This document shows, one piece after another, positions 12,668 to 22,300 of a DNA stretch of 25,664 bases. The notes under the pieces were generated by a model. It did no database searches. It saw only the letters and a program-made list of their open reading frames with translations, and was not told the origin of the DNA. Each line of letters begins with the position of its first letter. The stretch's first letter is position 1. The DNA lies in the IMG/VR virus record IMGVR_UViG_3300018420_000098, positions 1 to 25,664 of that record, one strand, 5' to 3'. The translations under genes were made by a program, and so were the position numbers. The stretch comes from a virus.

Positions 12668-14356
12668 TTAAGCGCCAACTTCTTCAAACTGAACTCCGGT
12701 GCGAGTAGCAACAAAGTTGAGTTGAATAAAATTGATTGACTTAGCAGGTTGAATGAAAATGTCTGCCACGAAAGAGTTAGCATCGATAACTGTTGAAGTA
12801 TTGTTTGTGTCATCACAAACTACTCTAAAGTCATAAACGCCTCTACGTCCTTGGACATCACGCAAGAAAGGTTCAACCAGATTCTTGAATTGGGCTCTAG
12901 TAAACGCATCGTTGAATTCAAATAGTTGAAACTTAGCAGCGGTTGCAATTGCCTTTTCAAGGGTAATAAACAGTCTGCGAACATTGATTCTATCAAATGC
13001 ACTTGGTTGTTCAAGTAGTGTTTTGTCACCAAACAATACAATTCCTGAACCAGGAAATCCTACGATAGGATTAACACCTGCTTGATAAAGCGCATCACGA
13101 TCAGTCTTGTTAGGGCTATATGCCATCTTAATTGCGTTCTTGATTGCTCCACGATTATATCCTGCAGGGGAGAACCAAGGATCAGCAGTGTCATCAGTCT
13201 GAGCACATAGTCCTGCTACATCTCCGTTACAAGGAACCCAAGCATAACCGTCAGTGTAACGATTATACATGTACTTCCAACCAGAATCAAATACTGCATA
13301 AGAGCTTCTGGTATAAGATGGTACTTCTGCTACTATATCAGTAGCTTCGCTTCCTGCATTGTCGATAACAGATGCATAAGCAGGGGATACAAATACCATG
13401 CAGTCTTTACGAACTTCTGCAATGTTATCGATGACATAATCACCGACTGCTGCTGGTGCATCACCAACAAAAACAAGATTAACATCTACGAGTTCGTCAT
13501 TTGCAAACAGTAAGAAAGCAGCTTGCTTATCGGCGTCAGAAATAGATCCGTCAACACCTGCGCCTAGTGAAGTAGTGGATTCATCAGTAGTATGTGTGCT
13601 GTTAAATGTTTTACCACTTGCAGCCTCGCCCCAGTTATTAGAAGCAGCCGGATGAGAAGTCCACCAAATGTATTGTGATCTTTGATTTAGAACTTCTTTG
13701 TAATAGTTTGAACGACCAAGAGAGTCTTTTGCGTCAGATGCTTTAGACACTCCTGCAAATTTTTCTAAAACAGTTCCTGCAGTCCCAGTAAACTCACCGT
13801 CTTCATCAATGACAATGATATGCATTTCGTCAACTGATCCACCTACCGCTGTAGTAGATTTTGTCGCAGTTGGTGCGTAATCAAATTGAGCTTTATATGC
13901 CCAAGTCGCATAGTCTGAAGCATCTGCAAAAGAAACTTTCAGTGAATTGCCGATAACACCTGCCCACTTAGCAGCAAACATACCATCAGCAGAACCACCA
14001 GATGAAAAATTTGTTTCATAGTCATCTTCATTCTTAATCAACGCACCAGTCGCTGCTGCATCATCAACGCCTGATGTTGCATTTTTAGAAGCAGCATTTA
14101 TTGCTCGGACAACTTTTAATGTGCTTGTGTAAGCTAGGAAAGACGCTGCTGCCATCCATGATCTTTCAGATCCTGCTGCAGGCGGCTTGCCGAAACGTGA
14201 TACTAACTCATTCTCAGAACTAATACTTACTGGGACATTGGCTGGACCCCAAGAAAATACGCCAGCAGTACCACCAATAGAGGTGCCAACCGCAGGAACA
14301 ACTGAAGTGAGGTCTTTTTCTGTTACCTGTACGCCAGGTGATAGCTGAAAAGCCAT
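12668..14356 (-). CDS. 18: Tail sheath protein gp18
   Basis: This 562-residue protein forms the contractile outer sheath. The N-terminus LSPGVQVTEKDLTSVVPAVG and GGTAGVFSWGPANVPVSISS is the standard sheath opening. The C-terminal domain that contacts the tube and neighbouring subunits is clear: NPIVGFPGSGIVLFGDKTLL, RINVRRLFITLEKAI, FEFNDAFTRAQFKNLVEPFL and FIQPAKSINFIQLNFVATRT. It is shorter than T4 gp18 (659), mostly in the variable outer domains between about residues 100 and 330. GAGGAG precedes the ATG. The leader between the late promoter and the gene contains a weak stem (TCAGAC with GTCTGA, 14378-14412) followed by TTTTT. Confidence 0.96.
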   Translation of the reverse strand: MAFQLSPGVQVTEKDLTSVVPAVGTSIGGTAGVFSWGPANVPVSISSENELVSRFGKPPAAGSERSWMAAASFLAYTSTLKVVRAINAASKNATSGVDDAAATGALIKNEDDYETNFSSGGSADGMFAAKWAGVIGNSLKVSFADASDYATWAYKAQFDYAPTATKSTTAVGGSVDEMHIIVIDEDGEFTGTAGTVLEKFAGVSKASDAKDSLGRSNYYKEVLNQRSQYIWWTSHPAASNNWGEAASGKTFNSTHTTDESTTSLGAGVDGSISDADKQAAFLLFANDELVDVNLVFVGDAPAAVGDYVIDNIAEVRKDCMVFVSPAYASVIDNAGSEATDIVAEVPSYTRSSYAVFDSGWKYMYNRYTDGYAWVPCNGDVAGLCAQTDDTADPWFSPAGYNRGAIKNAIKMAYSPNKTDRDALYQAGVNPIVGFPGSGIVLFGDKTLLEQPSAFDRINVRRLFITLEKAIATAAKFQLFEFNDAFTRAQFKNLVEPFLRDVQGRRGVYDFRVVCDDTNNTSTVIDANSFVADIFIQPAKSINFIQLNFVATRTGVQFEEVGA

Positions 14357-14413
14357 ATTTAATCTCCTCGTTAAAAATCAGACAATCTTTTTGTTTTTTT
14401 ACAATAGTCTGAA

Positions 14414-14421
14414 TATTTATA
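14414..14421 (-). promoter_or_regulatory. T4-type late promoter TATAAATA (gp18)
   Basis: An exact late box 58 bases upstream of the sheath gene and just after the terminase large-subunit stop. The longer leader holds an A-rich stretch and a weak stem-loop. Confidence 0.85.
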
Positions 14422-14425
14422 ACAA

Positions 14426-16078
14426 TTAATATTTGAACTTAGATTCCTTTACTTTTCTTTCGTATTCATCACTCACTAACCAATAATCTCCGCCTGCAAC
14501 CCATGCTTCTGGTCCATCATTCCCCTTATTGATAACAAAGGGGGTTAGATTTTGAGATATATGTTGCATTTGCTGATTGTATAATCCTTCTCTAGTATTT
14601 ACATCTACTAACTCTTTAAAGAAAGGCATTGTAGATAACCAACCGAAAAGAACCATACACATTACACAATCATCATTGTAACCTTCGTCTGCTTGATATG
14701 TGTTTCCTTTTTCGATGAATGTTGATAACTCACCAATTACATCAGCGTCAAAAACTAAAAGTTTTTTCTCTTCCATTAGAGATTTTAAAGTAAAACAACC
14801 TTGTCTCTTTACTTGCTTAGAAGTATTCACACCCAATCTCGTTGTTTTCCCGAAGCCCGGTGATACATACTGCCTAGATTTTTCTGTTACTGTACTAAAA
14901 ATATTATCATACTCAATTTCTTCATGAAGTATTTCTACCACCTGTCCGCCAATGTCGTTATTTTCTATAAGTACAAACGCCTTGTTATAATCTTCTCCTA
15001 CTTTTGATATAACATTCGGATACAACATTGGTGCTATTTTATTATTTCTGTACTTAGCTACTACTTTATACGGCATTTCAGTTATGTCAAAAACAACAAA
15101 TGCTGAATAATCTCCGCCGATTCCTCTAGCAGTATCTACTGTGATACAATAAAAATGATTTTCTTTCGGAATCTCATAAATATCAACCCCCGTTCCATCA
15201 TTTTCATATAAGGGTGCCTTAGAACTCAGTGTCGCAATAGTTCTGGCGTTTATGAGAGTATTACTAGAACCGAGGAACTCGCATAAAACCTCTTGATTGA
15301 ATTTCAATTCTCCGAGAAGTTTGAACTGTTCTTCTGCCCACTTCTCATCTCTTCCTGGTATTTCAGTATAAGGAATAAACATATTCTTGAAGCCGTTTGT
15401 TCCCTTTTCTGATTCATTCCAAAACTTCCAAAAGTGATTGTACCCTAATGGAGTTGATGTCAATAGAATTTTTGTAGTGTCACCGGCAGAAATTGTAGGA
15501 TACACTGATGCAAAAAATTCATCTGCTACATTATTTGGGATGATTGCAGCCTCATCTATGTATAGCCAGTTTACAGATTTGCCACGAATACCAGAAGTGG
15601 TTGTGGCTGCTGTAAATACTCTACAATTATTTTCTAATTCAACATCTCCTTTGTTCCAAGTCTTTACTCCCTGTTGCATCCAAATAGGAAGGCTTTCGTA
15701 CATTGTTTGATAACGCAAAAGAACTTCTCTGGCAGAAGCAGTTTTGTTTGCCATTATCGCAACAGTTTTGTCAGAATTGAATATAGTATAATGAAGAATA
15801 CAAGCTGCTGCTGTTACAGTTTTACCTTGCTGTCTTCCTTCCATCAATAGAGCTTTTCTTTCTCCCATGATGAACTTTACTTTTTCTCGTTGACAAGGAT
15901 ATAATATGAAAGGCTGCAATCCCCTATCAAGAGTTACAATCATGCAATATGTCTCTATAAAATATATAGGATCATCCTGACACTTCAGATACTCTTTGAT
16001 CTGATCTTCAGTAAACTCGTGCTTGTAACCAATAGATTTTAAATTGGGATTACCATGATAAGATGTTTCTTCACTCAT
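14426..16078 (-). CDS. 17: Terminase large subunit gp17 (packaging ATPase and nuclease)
   Basis: This 550-residue protein (T4 gp17 is 610) pumps DNA into the prohead and cuts the concatemer. The ATPase half has Walker A GRQQGKT (residues 81-87), Walker B WLYIDEAA (D175, E176) and the coupling motif TSTP (207-210). The RNase-H-fold nuclease half has its acidic residues in VDTARGIGGDYSAF (D315), VLIENNDIGG (E372) and YNDDCVM (D469/D470). All catalytic positions look intact. The gene overlaps gp16 by eight bases. No promoter lies in front, so it is read through from gp13-gp16. Confidence 0.97.
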   Translation of the reverse strand: MSEETSYHGNPNLKSIGYKHEFTEDQIKEYLKCQDDPIYFIETYCMIVTLDRGLQPFILYPCQREKVKFIMGERKALLMEGRQQGKTVTAAACILHYTIFNSDKTVAIMANKTASAREVLLRYQTMYESLPIWMQQGVKTWNKGDVELENNCRVFTAATTTSGIRGKSVNWLYIDEAAIIPNNVADEFFASVYPTISAGDTTKILLTSTPLGYNHFWKFWNESEKGTNGFKNMFIPYTEIPGRDEKWAEEQFKLLGELKFNQEVLCEFLGSSNTLINARTIATLSSKAPLYENDGTGVDIYEIPKENHFYCITVDTARGIGGDYSAFVVFDITEMPYKVVAKYRNNKIAPMLYPNVISKVGEDYNKAFVLIENNDIGGQVVEILHEEIEYDNIFSTVTEKSRQYVSPGFGKTTRLGVNTSKQVKRQGCFTLKSLMEEKKLLVFDADVIGELSTFIEKGNTYQADEGYNDDCVMCMVLFGWLSTMPFFKELVDVNTREGLYNQQMQHISQNLTPFVINKGNDGPEAWVAGGDYWLVSDEYERKVKESKFKY

Positions 16079-16514
16079 GCTCTATCACTTGTTCGTCTTT
16101 CAACGCTCTAAGTAAGTCCTTTGTGCTGCCTACAAATAAGTTGTTATTAGTAACAGCCTTTTTAGGCTTATCTTCTTCACCTTTCACTTTTTTTGCTTTG
16201 CCTTGTATTTCAAGCATAGCATTAGCATTATCCTGAAGGCCTTTGATTAACTGGCCAGCAACTTCATATGCTCGTGGCTGATCACTATTTTTAGCAATAT
16301 GCATTATGCCCCTAATAGCTTCATCGCTATAATCAGCAGTTCTTCTTAATATTTCTCTAGCTTCTTGAAAATCATCTTCGAGGTCTTTTTCTGCGTCTGG
16401 TGCAGGAATTGGCAGATTATTTTTTTGCCGGGTTTCTTTGAGATTTGCTTCTAATGCTTTTGTTTTATCTTTTGTATCAAAAGCATCATCTAAGCTGTCA
16501 AAAGGATTTTTCAT
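16071..16514 (-). CDS. 16: Terminase small subunit gp16
   Basis: I choose ATG at 16514 (147 residues, MKNPFDSLDDAF), which follows the gp15 stop by one base (TAGTATG), over the GTG at 16532. The protein recognises DNA and regulates gp17. Visible features are an acidic N-terminal segment, the central helices EDDFQEAREILRRTADYSDE and IMHIAKNSDQPRAYEVAGQL (the conserved oligomerisation core of the family), and the C-terminal NNNLFVGSTKDLLRAL, which corresponds to the T4 stretch reading ATVFMGSPTEL. It overlaps gp17 by eight bases. Confidence 0.92.
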   Translation of the reverse strand: MKNPFDSLDDAFDTKDKTKALEANLKETRQKNNLPIPAPDAEKDLEDDFQEAREILRRTADYSDEAIRGIMHIAKNSDQPRAYEVAGQLIKGLQDNANAMLEIQGKAKKVKGEEDKPKKAVTNNNLFVGSTKDLLRALKDEQVIEHE

Positions 16515-16515
16515 A

Positions 16516-17313
16516 CTACTCACCACTGCCACTAAAACTTTCCAGTATCGTAGTTATAAATTCATAATCATCTTCAGGAGTTAGTGTTGTATCAGATACT
16601 CCATTCTTTCCTGGCGTAGTTGTTACTTTGACACTTAATGGATCTAGTCCATCATTCTCATACAGTTGAGCAATAGCTTCTTTGATAACTGACTGATTAC
16701 TAACAAGTCCGTAAAAATTTAGGCGCATGGTGAAATTCAAAGTCCATATAATACTTTGTCTATCGGCAAAATCTCCCTCATAATTATCGTCATAGTCCAC
16801 TCCGTCGAGAGTTATCTTTATGTCTCGCTTTACGCCTAGTGCAGGCATCTCATTCACAGTGACATTAAAATCTGGATTAAAAAACGGAAGAATTTGTTCT
16901 ACTATTTGTAACCCATCTTCTTGATTCTTGGCAAATATGTATAAAGAGACTGACATATTATACGGAGTAGAAACGAATGAAGTTCTTACTGTATTTACAT
17001 CGTCACCTGTGCCAACAGCCTTGTTTCTTTGTATCGGAGAAACTTTTCTTGATGGATCATAATTAAGTTGCTGTATTTCAAATCCCATTCTAGGAAGAAT
17101 TATAGCAACTTCACCTCGAGATTCTGCATCTGGTATTAATGCGATTCTTGATAAGAATTTCTGTTTAGTTGAATAAGCCAAAGGAACCCGCATGACTTGA
17201 GATATATTTCCGTCTTTATCATCTCTAGCTATACGAATATTATTAAAAACCATTCCAAAGGCTACAATGGCTTTTCTAATATGCTCGTGATAGAATTGTA
17301 CATTTTTAAACAT
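16516..17313 (-). CDS. 15: Tail sheath stabiliser / tail completion protein gp15
   Basis: This 265-residue protein (T4 gp15 is 272) caps the sheath and tube and joins the tail to the neck. It shows the gp15 start (MFKNVQFYHEHIRKAIVAFG), RVPLAYSTKQKFL, ILPRMGFEIQQLNYDPSRKV, and IVEQILPFFNPDFNVTVNEM with KRDIKITLDGVDYDDNYEGD, close to the T4 wording. The start shares one base with the gp14 stop (TAATG). Confidence 0.95.
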   Translation of the reverse strand: MFKNVQFYHEHIRKAIVAFGMVFNNIRIARDDKDGNISQVMRVPLAYSTKQKFLSRIALIPDAESRGEVAIILPRMGFEIQQLNYDPSRKVSPIQRNKAVGTGDDVNTVRTSFVSTPYNMSVSLYIFAKNQEDGLQIVEQILPFFNPDFNVTVNEMPALGVKRDIKITLDGVDYDDNYEGDFADRQSIIWTLNFTMRLNFYGLVSNQSVIKEAIAQLYENDGLDPLSVKVTTTPGKNGVSDTTLTPEDDYEFITTILESFSGSGE

Positions 17314-18056
17314 TATAATTCACCAAACGGATTGACTTCTGAGAAATCTAAAATGTCATATTCTTCGTTTTCGGCAATGAAATTATCATTATCAGTAATT
17401 GCATTAGATTTAGTCAGTGCATAATCTTCTAAGATTAGTGATGTGCCGTCTTCTTGTAAAAACAAATCTCCATTTTCTAAGAAAAATTGATACAAGAACA
17501 TGTCAATATTTTGTTCCGTGTATATGTTATCAATTACATCAACGCCAGTATTAATGACTTCAGAGCTGTATTCAAACAACTCGCATTGCATTCTGAACAC
17601 AAAAATCTTACCTAACTGATAAAAAGGATTTTGAAACTCAACCAGTTTAATCTCAAAAACCGAACCAGTTAATGGAAAGAATAATAAATCGCCTTCTGAT
17701 GGGCGATCTATTAAAGTAAATTCTCCTCCAGAGTTTGCTGTAAGATCTTCCCATCTTCTCTTCGCTAAAACAAATGTAGCTTGATCTCTAATTTCAATGC
17801 CAAACTTACTGAACAAATCCCCTTGCCCGTCAAATCCTTCTACATTTTCTAAATACATTTCTAGCGGGTAGGCTTGCGTAAATTGAGAAAGAGTATCTTC
17901 GTCAAAAATACTGTCTACATCTATTTGAGTTCTTGGGATATAATATATGTCATGACCATATATTTTCAAACTTTCTATTGTCAGGTCTTCTACCAGCCTT
18001 TGTTCAGCAGTAGTGCCTGAAGTTTGCCCGCTTTGAAAATAAAAATTAGTTGGCAT
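17313..18056 (-). CDS. 14: Neck protein gp14
   Basis: This 247-residue protein (T4 gp14 is 256) forms part of the head-completion neck where the tail docks. The N-terminal NFYFQSGQTSGTTAEQRLVE and IYGHDIYYIPR, then DQATFVLAKRRWEDL and RPSEGDLLFFPLTGSVFEIK, are family features. It follows gp13 after eight bases and overlaps gp15 by one base. The ribosome-binding site is weak, so re-initiation after gp13 is likely. Confidence 0.95.
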   Translation of the reverse strand: MPTNFYFQSGQTSGTTAEQRLVEDLTIESLKIYGHDIYYIPRTQIDVDSIFDEDTLSQFTQAYPLEMYLENVEGFDGQGDLFSKFGIEIRDQATFVLAKRRWEDLTANSGGEFTLIDRPSEGDLLFFPLTGSVFEIKLVEFQNPFYQLGKIFVFRMQCELFEYSSEVINTGVDVIDNIYTEQNIDMFLYQFFLENGDLFLQEDGTSLILEDYALTKSNAITDNDNFIAENEEYDILDFSEVNPFGEL

Positions 18057-18064
18057 GGGCTAGA

Positions 18065-19030
18065 TTACCCTACATAAAACGAAGGAGGCAGTTCGTAACG
18101 AGATTGCATTTCGTCTTCTATTGAATTGATTTCAGTAATTGCTTCTTCAAATATTTTATCACCGTTAAGAGTTACGCCACCTGGTAATTGAATACCACCG
18201 AATTTTTTCATATTTTCTCCCCACTGTCTTTTAATAAGAGCAGTAGAGTATTTCTTCAAAAACATATCGTCATATACTTCAGAATATTCAGATGGATCTA
18301 GAATCGCATATGACTCAGCTACAACATAGTCTCCTGGATTAAATGTCTTGTCCCAATCAGTATCTATGTAAAGCCTGTTTGTTTTTCTATTCCAACGAAT
18401 TTGCCGTGAGCTTACAAGCAGTTGATCTAGAGTACTCAAGTGAGACTGTACAATGCTGTAATAAATCATATCAGCACCCATCAAATTGTATAGATCATTT
18501 TGTCTGAACTGATATTGCAAGTCAAACAAATTACCATCTCTCGTATTTGATGTAGCCGCTCCACCGAAATTAAATAATCTAATGATTCCTGTGATACCGT
18601 TTCCGATTGGAATATATTTATTGTCCATATCACCTGCGACATATGGAGTAGTATCTAAAATTGCAGTTGATCCTGAATCTGATCCTGTAATTGTTTCTCC
18701 AGCTTCAAAAGTTCCTTGCGTATCCTCAATAGTAATAGTAGTTCCATCTCCAGAACTTACCCTAGCAGTTGCTCCTGATGTACCACCAGTGACTGTATCA
18801 GTTGAGGTAAAAGTTGCACCATCCGCAGTAGTTAGATTTAATGTTGATCCAGTAATTTGATGCTGAACATATGTGCGTTCTACGCCGTCAAAGTGATATT
18901 CTTGCCACAGTTGTATAGCATCATCAATTCGGTCATTGATCTGATCTTCATCAATATTGATTTCTATTACAGGAAACCCTAGCCTGCGTAAACAGTAGTC
19001 TATGAGTTCTTGTCTCGTTGATAATGCCAT
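18065..19030 (-). CDS. 13: Neck protein gp13 with an inserted Gly/Thr-rich module
   Basis: This 321-residue protein (T4 gp13 is 309) builds the neck with gp14. The framework is clear: LIDYCLRRLGFPVIEINIDE, DDAIQLWQEYHFDG, then GIIRLFNFG, and later SHLSTLDQLLVSSRQIRWNR with WDKTFNPGDYVVAESYAILD and LKKYSTALIKRQWGENMKKF. Between about residues 60 and 133 there is an insert with two similar units (TDTVTGGTSGATARV and GETITGSDSGSTAI) that resembles small modules seen in phage structural proteins. It replaces the usual short link after TYVQHQIT. The gene has AAGGA and an exact late promoter upstream, and starts the long neck-tail-packaging transcript. Confidence 0.94.
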   Translation of the reverse strand: MALSTRQELIDYCLRRLGFPVIEINIDEDQINDRIDDAIQLWQEYHFDGVERTYVQHQITGSTLNLTTADGATFTSTDTVTGGTSGATARVSSGDGTTITIEDTQGTFEAGETITGSDSGSTAILDTTPYVAGDMDNKYIPIGNGITGIIRLFNFGGAATSNTRDGNLFDLQYQFRQNDLYNLMGADMIYYSIVQSHLSTLDQLLVSSRQIRWNRKTNRLYIDTDWDKTFNPGDYVVAESYAILDPSEYSEVYDDMFLKKYSTALIKRQWGENMKKFGGIQLPGGVTLNGDKIFEEAITEINSIEDEMQSRYELPPSFYVG

Positions 19031-19057
19031 TAAATTATCCTTATTTACCCGTATTTT

Positions 19058-19065
19058 TATTTATA
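19058..19065 (-). promoter_or_regulatory. T4-type late promoter TATAAATA (gp13 and following genes)
   Basis: An exact late box 28 bases upstream of gp13. As gp14 to gp17 are tightly packed with no further box, this promoter probably drives all five genes. Confidence 0.87.
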
Positions 19066-19075
19066 ATAAAAGGAC

Positions 19076-19390
19076 TTAGGGAGAAGTCGGCCAATCACTT
19101 TCTTCTAAATTCGGAAAGTTTGCATGAGTCGGCAAATCACGAAGAGCCTGCCTATAAAGCCTCCACTCTTCTGGTGCTTGATTTGATGTCAGTAATCCGC
19201 TGTTGTCTATTGCTTTCAAAGTCACCCAATCACTTTCAGCAAGTAATTTATTTCTTTTTTCTCTTACTTCAGCAGCGGCTCTATCGTCAGCTCCCGCTGC
19301 TTCTTCTGCTTCTATTGTGTCTAACTCAGCTTCTTCCTCTGGAGTAAGAGCAACCACAACACCGTTTTCTATCGCTTTATATCTAGCCAT
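19076..19390 (-). CDS. Tail fiber assembly chaperone-like protein
   Basis: This 104-residue protein has an Ala/Glu-rich helical middle (TPEEEAELDTIEAEEAAGAD) and a C-terminal module, RNKLLAESDWVTLKAID then EEWRLYRQALRDLPTHANFP and WPTSP. This is the pattern of the phage tail assembly chaperone family found next to tail fibers of many phages (Phage_tail_APC-type). Such proteins help fibers fold or attach. It follows the large fiber gene after nine bases with AGGA upstream, which fits. Confidence 0.78.
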   Translation of the reverse strand: MARYKAIENGVVVALTPEEEAELDTIEAEEAAGADDRAAAEVREKRNKLLAESDWVTLKAIDNSGLLTSNQAPEEWRLYRQALRDLPTHANFPNLEESDWPTSP

Positions 19391-19399
19391 TATTAATTC

Positions 19400-22300
19400 C
19401 TATGAGGTCTGTAGCCTATAAATATAGACAGATCCGCTAGTTGGGTTACTGTCAAAGTATAAACGTATGTCCGTAACTGCGCCAGAAATACTATCACTAT
19501 TATTTCCAGCTATAGTCATTTGTTTATTTGTTTCTACTGCCTGAGAAAACAGAGAAGGGTTCTGACCGCCAGTTTCATTCACGTTATTTAAAAATATCAT
19601 TGCACTAGCATGATTATCAGCATCAAATCCTGCTATTTTAAATCTTGCCTGATTAGTTCTTTGAATAATGCTAGTTCCAGTTTCTGTGTAATTGTAGTCG
19701 AACCATATCCACGCCCCTCCACGTTTCCATCTAAAATACAAAGCACCACAAGGATCTAAATTGTCAACTACTATCATATAAGTGCTATAAGAAGAAGATA
19801 AAGCCATGTCAATTTGTGAAACTGCTGAAGTAATAGTAGTAGAACTAAATAAAGCCCATGCGCCTCCGCCTGCACTGTTATTATTAGCCCAGCTTAAATT
19901 TCCGCTGCCATCAGTAGTCAAAACTTGATTTGCACTTCCGTCATCATTCGGAAGAGTTAAAGTATAGTCAGCATTAGCACTATGGGGAGGTCCCTTGATC
20001 GTTATTCCATGTGAGTTATTTTCACAATTAAGTTTAAAGGCACCCGATCCTCTAGTACTGTTTCCTTTAAATATAACATTTCCAGAACCATCTGGATCAA
20101 AATCTATGTCGCCGTTACCAGCCGAAACGATATCATTTCCATTGACATCTAAGTTGCCTCCAAGTTGCGGAGAAGTATCATCAACCACATCAGATGTACC
20201 ACTTCCTATAACTGTTGTAGTAGGAGTAGATCCGTATACTACAACAGCAAATCTGCTAAAAGAAGAAGGTGTGACAGTGTTGCCGTTGCTATCATAAAAA
20301 CTGACTTGAAATCCTGTTGTTGATTTGTTGCTTACAGATGCTAATCTACCATCATCTGTAAATTCGCCATCAGTCATGACAATATAATTTGAATCTGACT
20401 GAGCAGAGCTAAATGTAAATGTTAAAGTTCCGCTGCCTGAATTCCAGCTGCCATAAGATATGCCGGTGCCAGAACCACTAGTACCATCTACATTCGCAAG
20501 TGCAAATGGTGCAATAACTGTACTTGTACCCACACTAGTAATTTGATCTTCAACCCAGGTATAATCACTACCATTCCAACTTAATATCTGATTGGCTGAT
20601 GCGCTGCCTGTGTTTAAGTGAGTGTCAACTTCAGTATTTCCGTATGAGCTGGCTGCGTCAGTAAAAGTAAAGCTACCAGAGCCGTCGGTGGTGAGTACTT
20701 GATTGGCTGTGCCGTCTGTGATACCAATGTCAGTTAATGCTGAAGGTATAGTAGGTGTACCAGTAAGATCAGTGTAAGCCCCTGAAGTAGCAACAGTTGC
20801 TAGTGTAGGCGCTCCGGTCAGAGAACTATATGCACCGTCAAAAAGTGTGGGGAGATTCGTCAAATCATTATAGTTTGATACTCCTCCGCCAGAATCATTT
20901 TTTGCGATCAATATCTCAGTGGAACTTAAAGCAACGCCTGCGAATACGCTAGGATCGTCTGCTGTAGTAGAAAGAGTACCGTCTCCTTGCACAAAGTATG
21001 ACTGGCCAGGAGTCAATCCTGATTGGGCATCATCTACTGCTCCTGCTGATTGAATAGTAGCAGTAGCACCATCAGCGTATGCTGCGTCAGAAATACCAAC
21101 ATAGTTTTCAGAAGTTAAGTTACTGCTAATTTCGCCAGGTATATATGACAGTATGAGAGTATCGCCACTATATTGACCAGTACCATAAGTTCCCGTAGCA
21201 GTTACTACAGAACCATTCACAACTGCTTGAGCATACAGTGCTTGACCCCAGGTATTTACAAAGTTAAACTTTGTATGCATAGTTGATCCGTTAGCTGGCG
21301 TTCTTGTGGTGAAGGCAGATCCATCATACAACAAATCGTAAGATTCCCAAGTAACATATCCTTCATAGCTGTCGTATGGTCCTGCTTCATCTGCGGTCAT
21401 TTTTGTTATAACATAAACACCTGAAGATATCATTGAAGTTCGATATTCGTTTCTATCATCGTTTTGAAACTGTGCAACCTCATGAGATGAAGTTGCTGGT
21501 ATAGTAACTACGCCTGAAGAGATTGTAAGCATCTTGTAATGCCTTGTATCAACTACTTCTCCTGGCTGTTCCTCAACTGCATAGCTATATAAAACTCTGT
21601 TAGCAACGTCATCAGCTATTAGTTCTCTATGCAATGCATAGCTATAATCAGCATCATTATAGTGCGATTGAACATTGCTTATAGTACCAGTAGAAGACAT
21701 AGAAGCTACTTTGATGCGGGATTTCAAGCCGGCTCCTGAATTTGCCACAGTATTCCAACTTAACAAATAGTTGTTATCCCAAGAACACCAAACAGAAACT
21801 AAGTTATAGATAGCATCAACTCCAGTTTCTCCGGATATATCAGAAATTTTGCTAGAAGGGGCTTCTGTAGCGGTGAGAGTAGTACCATTATATGACATGA
21901 TAAAAGGCACTATATCCCCAGATGGTGCGCCGCCTGTAGGATTGCACTTAAAGAATACGGCCGCATTGTTATCTGTGCTGTTATATGCTGTAGCTGCGAT
22001 CTGAAAATAACTAGTGGATCTATTGACTGTCAACGCAGTGTTGATAGCTGCTACTTTTTGAGAAGTTCCCCAAGTAATATTGTTGCCACTTACTGTTGCT
22101 GTATTGAAATAAAAGTCATTATTATTACCACCTCGTCTGCTGTAACCAAAAACTAAGCAGTTTTGTGCAGTATCCCAATATGCTAAAAAGGGTTTCTCAC
22201 TTTGACCGGATTGATAAAGGTTAATTGACTGATCAGTATCATTGGTAGCATGAAGATGCCCCATATAGTCAGGAGAAACTTTAGTTACAGTACCATTAGA

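Noticed and set aside
14378-14412. Terminator between gp17 and gp18
   Set aside because: Only a 6-bp stem with a 23-base loop lies downstream of the gp18 late promoter; it is too weak to call, though it was noted in the gp18 entry.
19417-19424. TATAAATA on the plus strand inside the end of the large fiber gene
   Set aside because: It would read against all genes of the window, and no credible plus-strand gene follows it; likely chance in AT-rich DNA.
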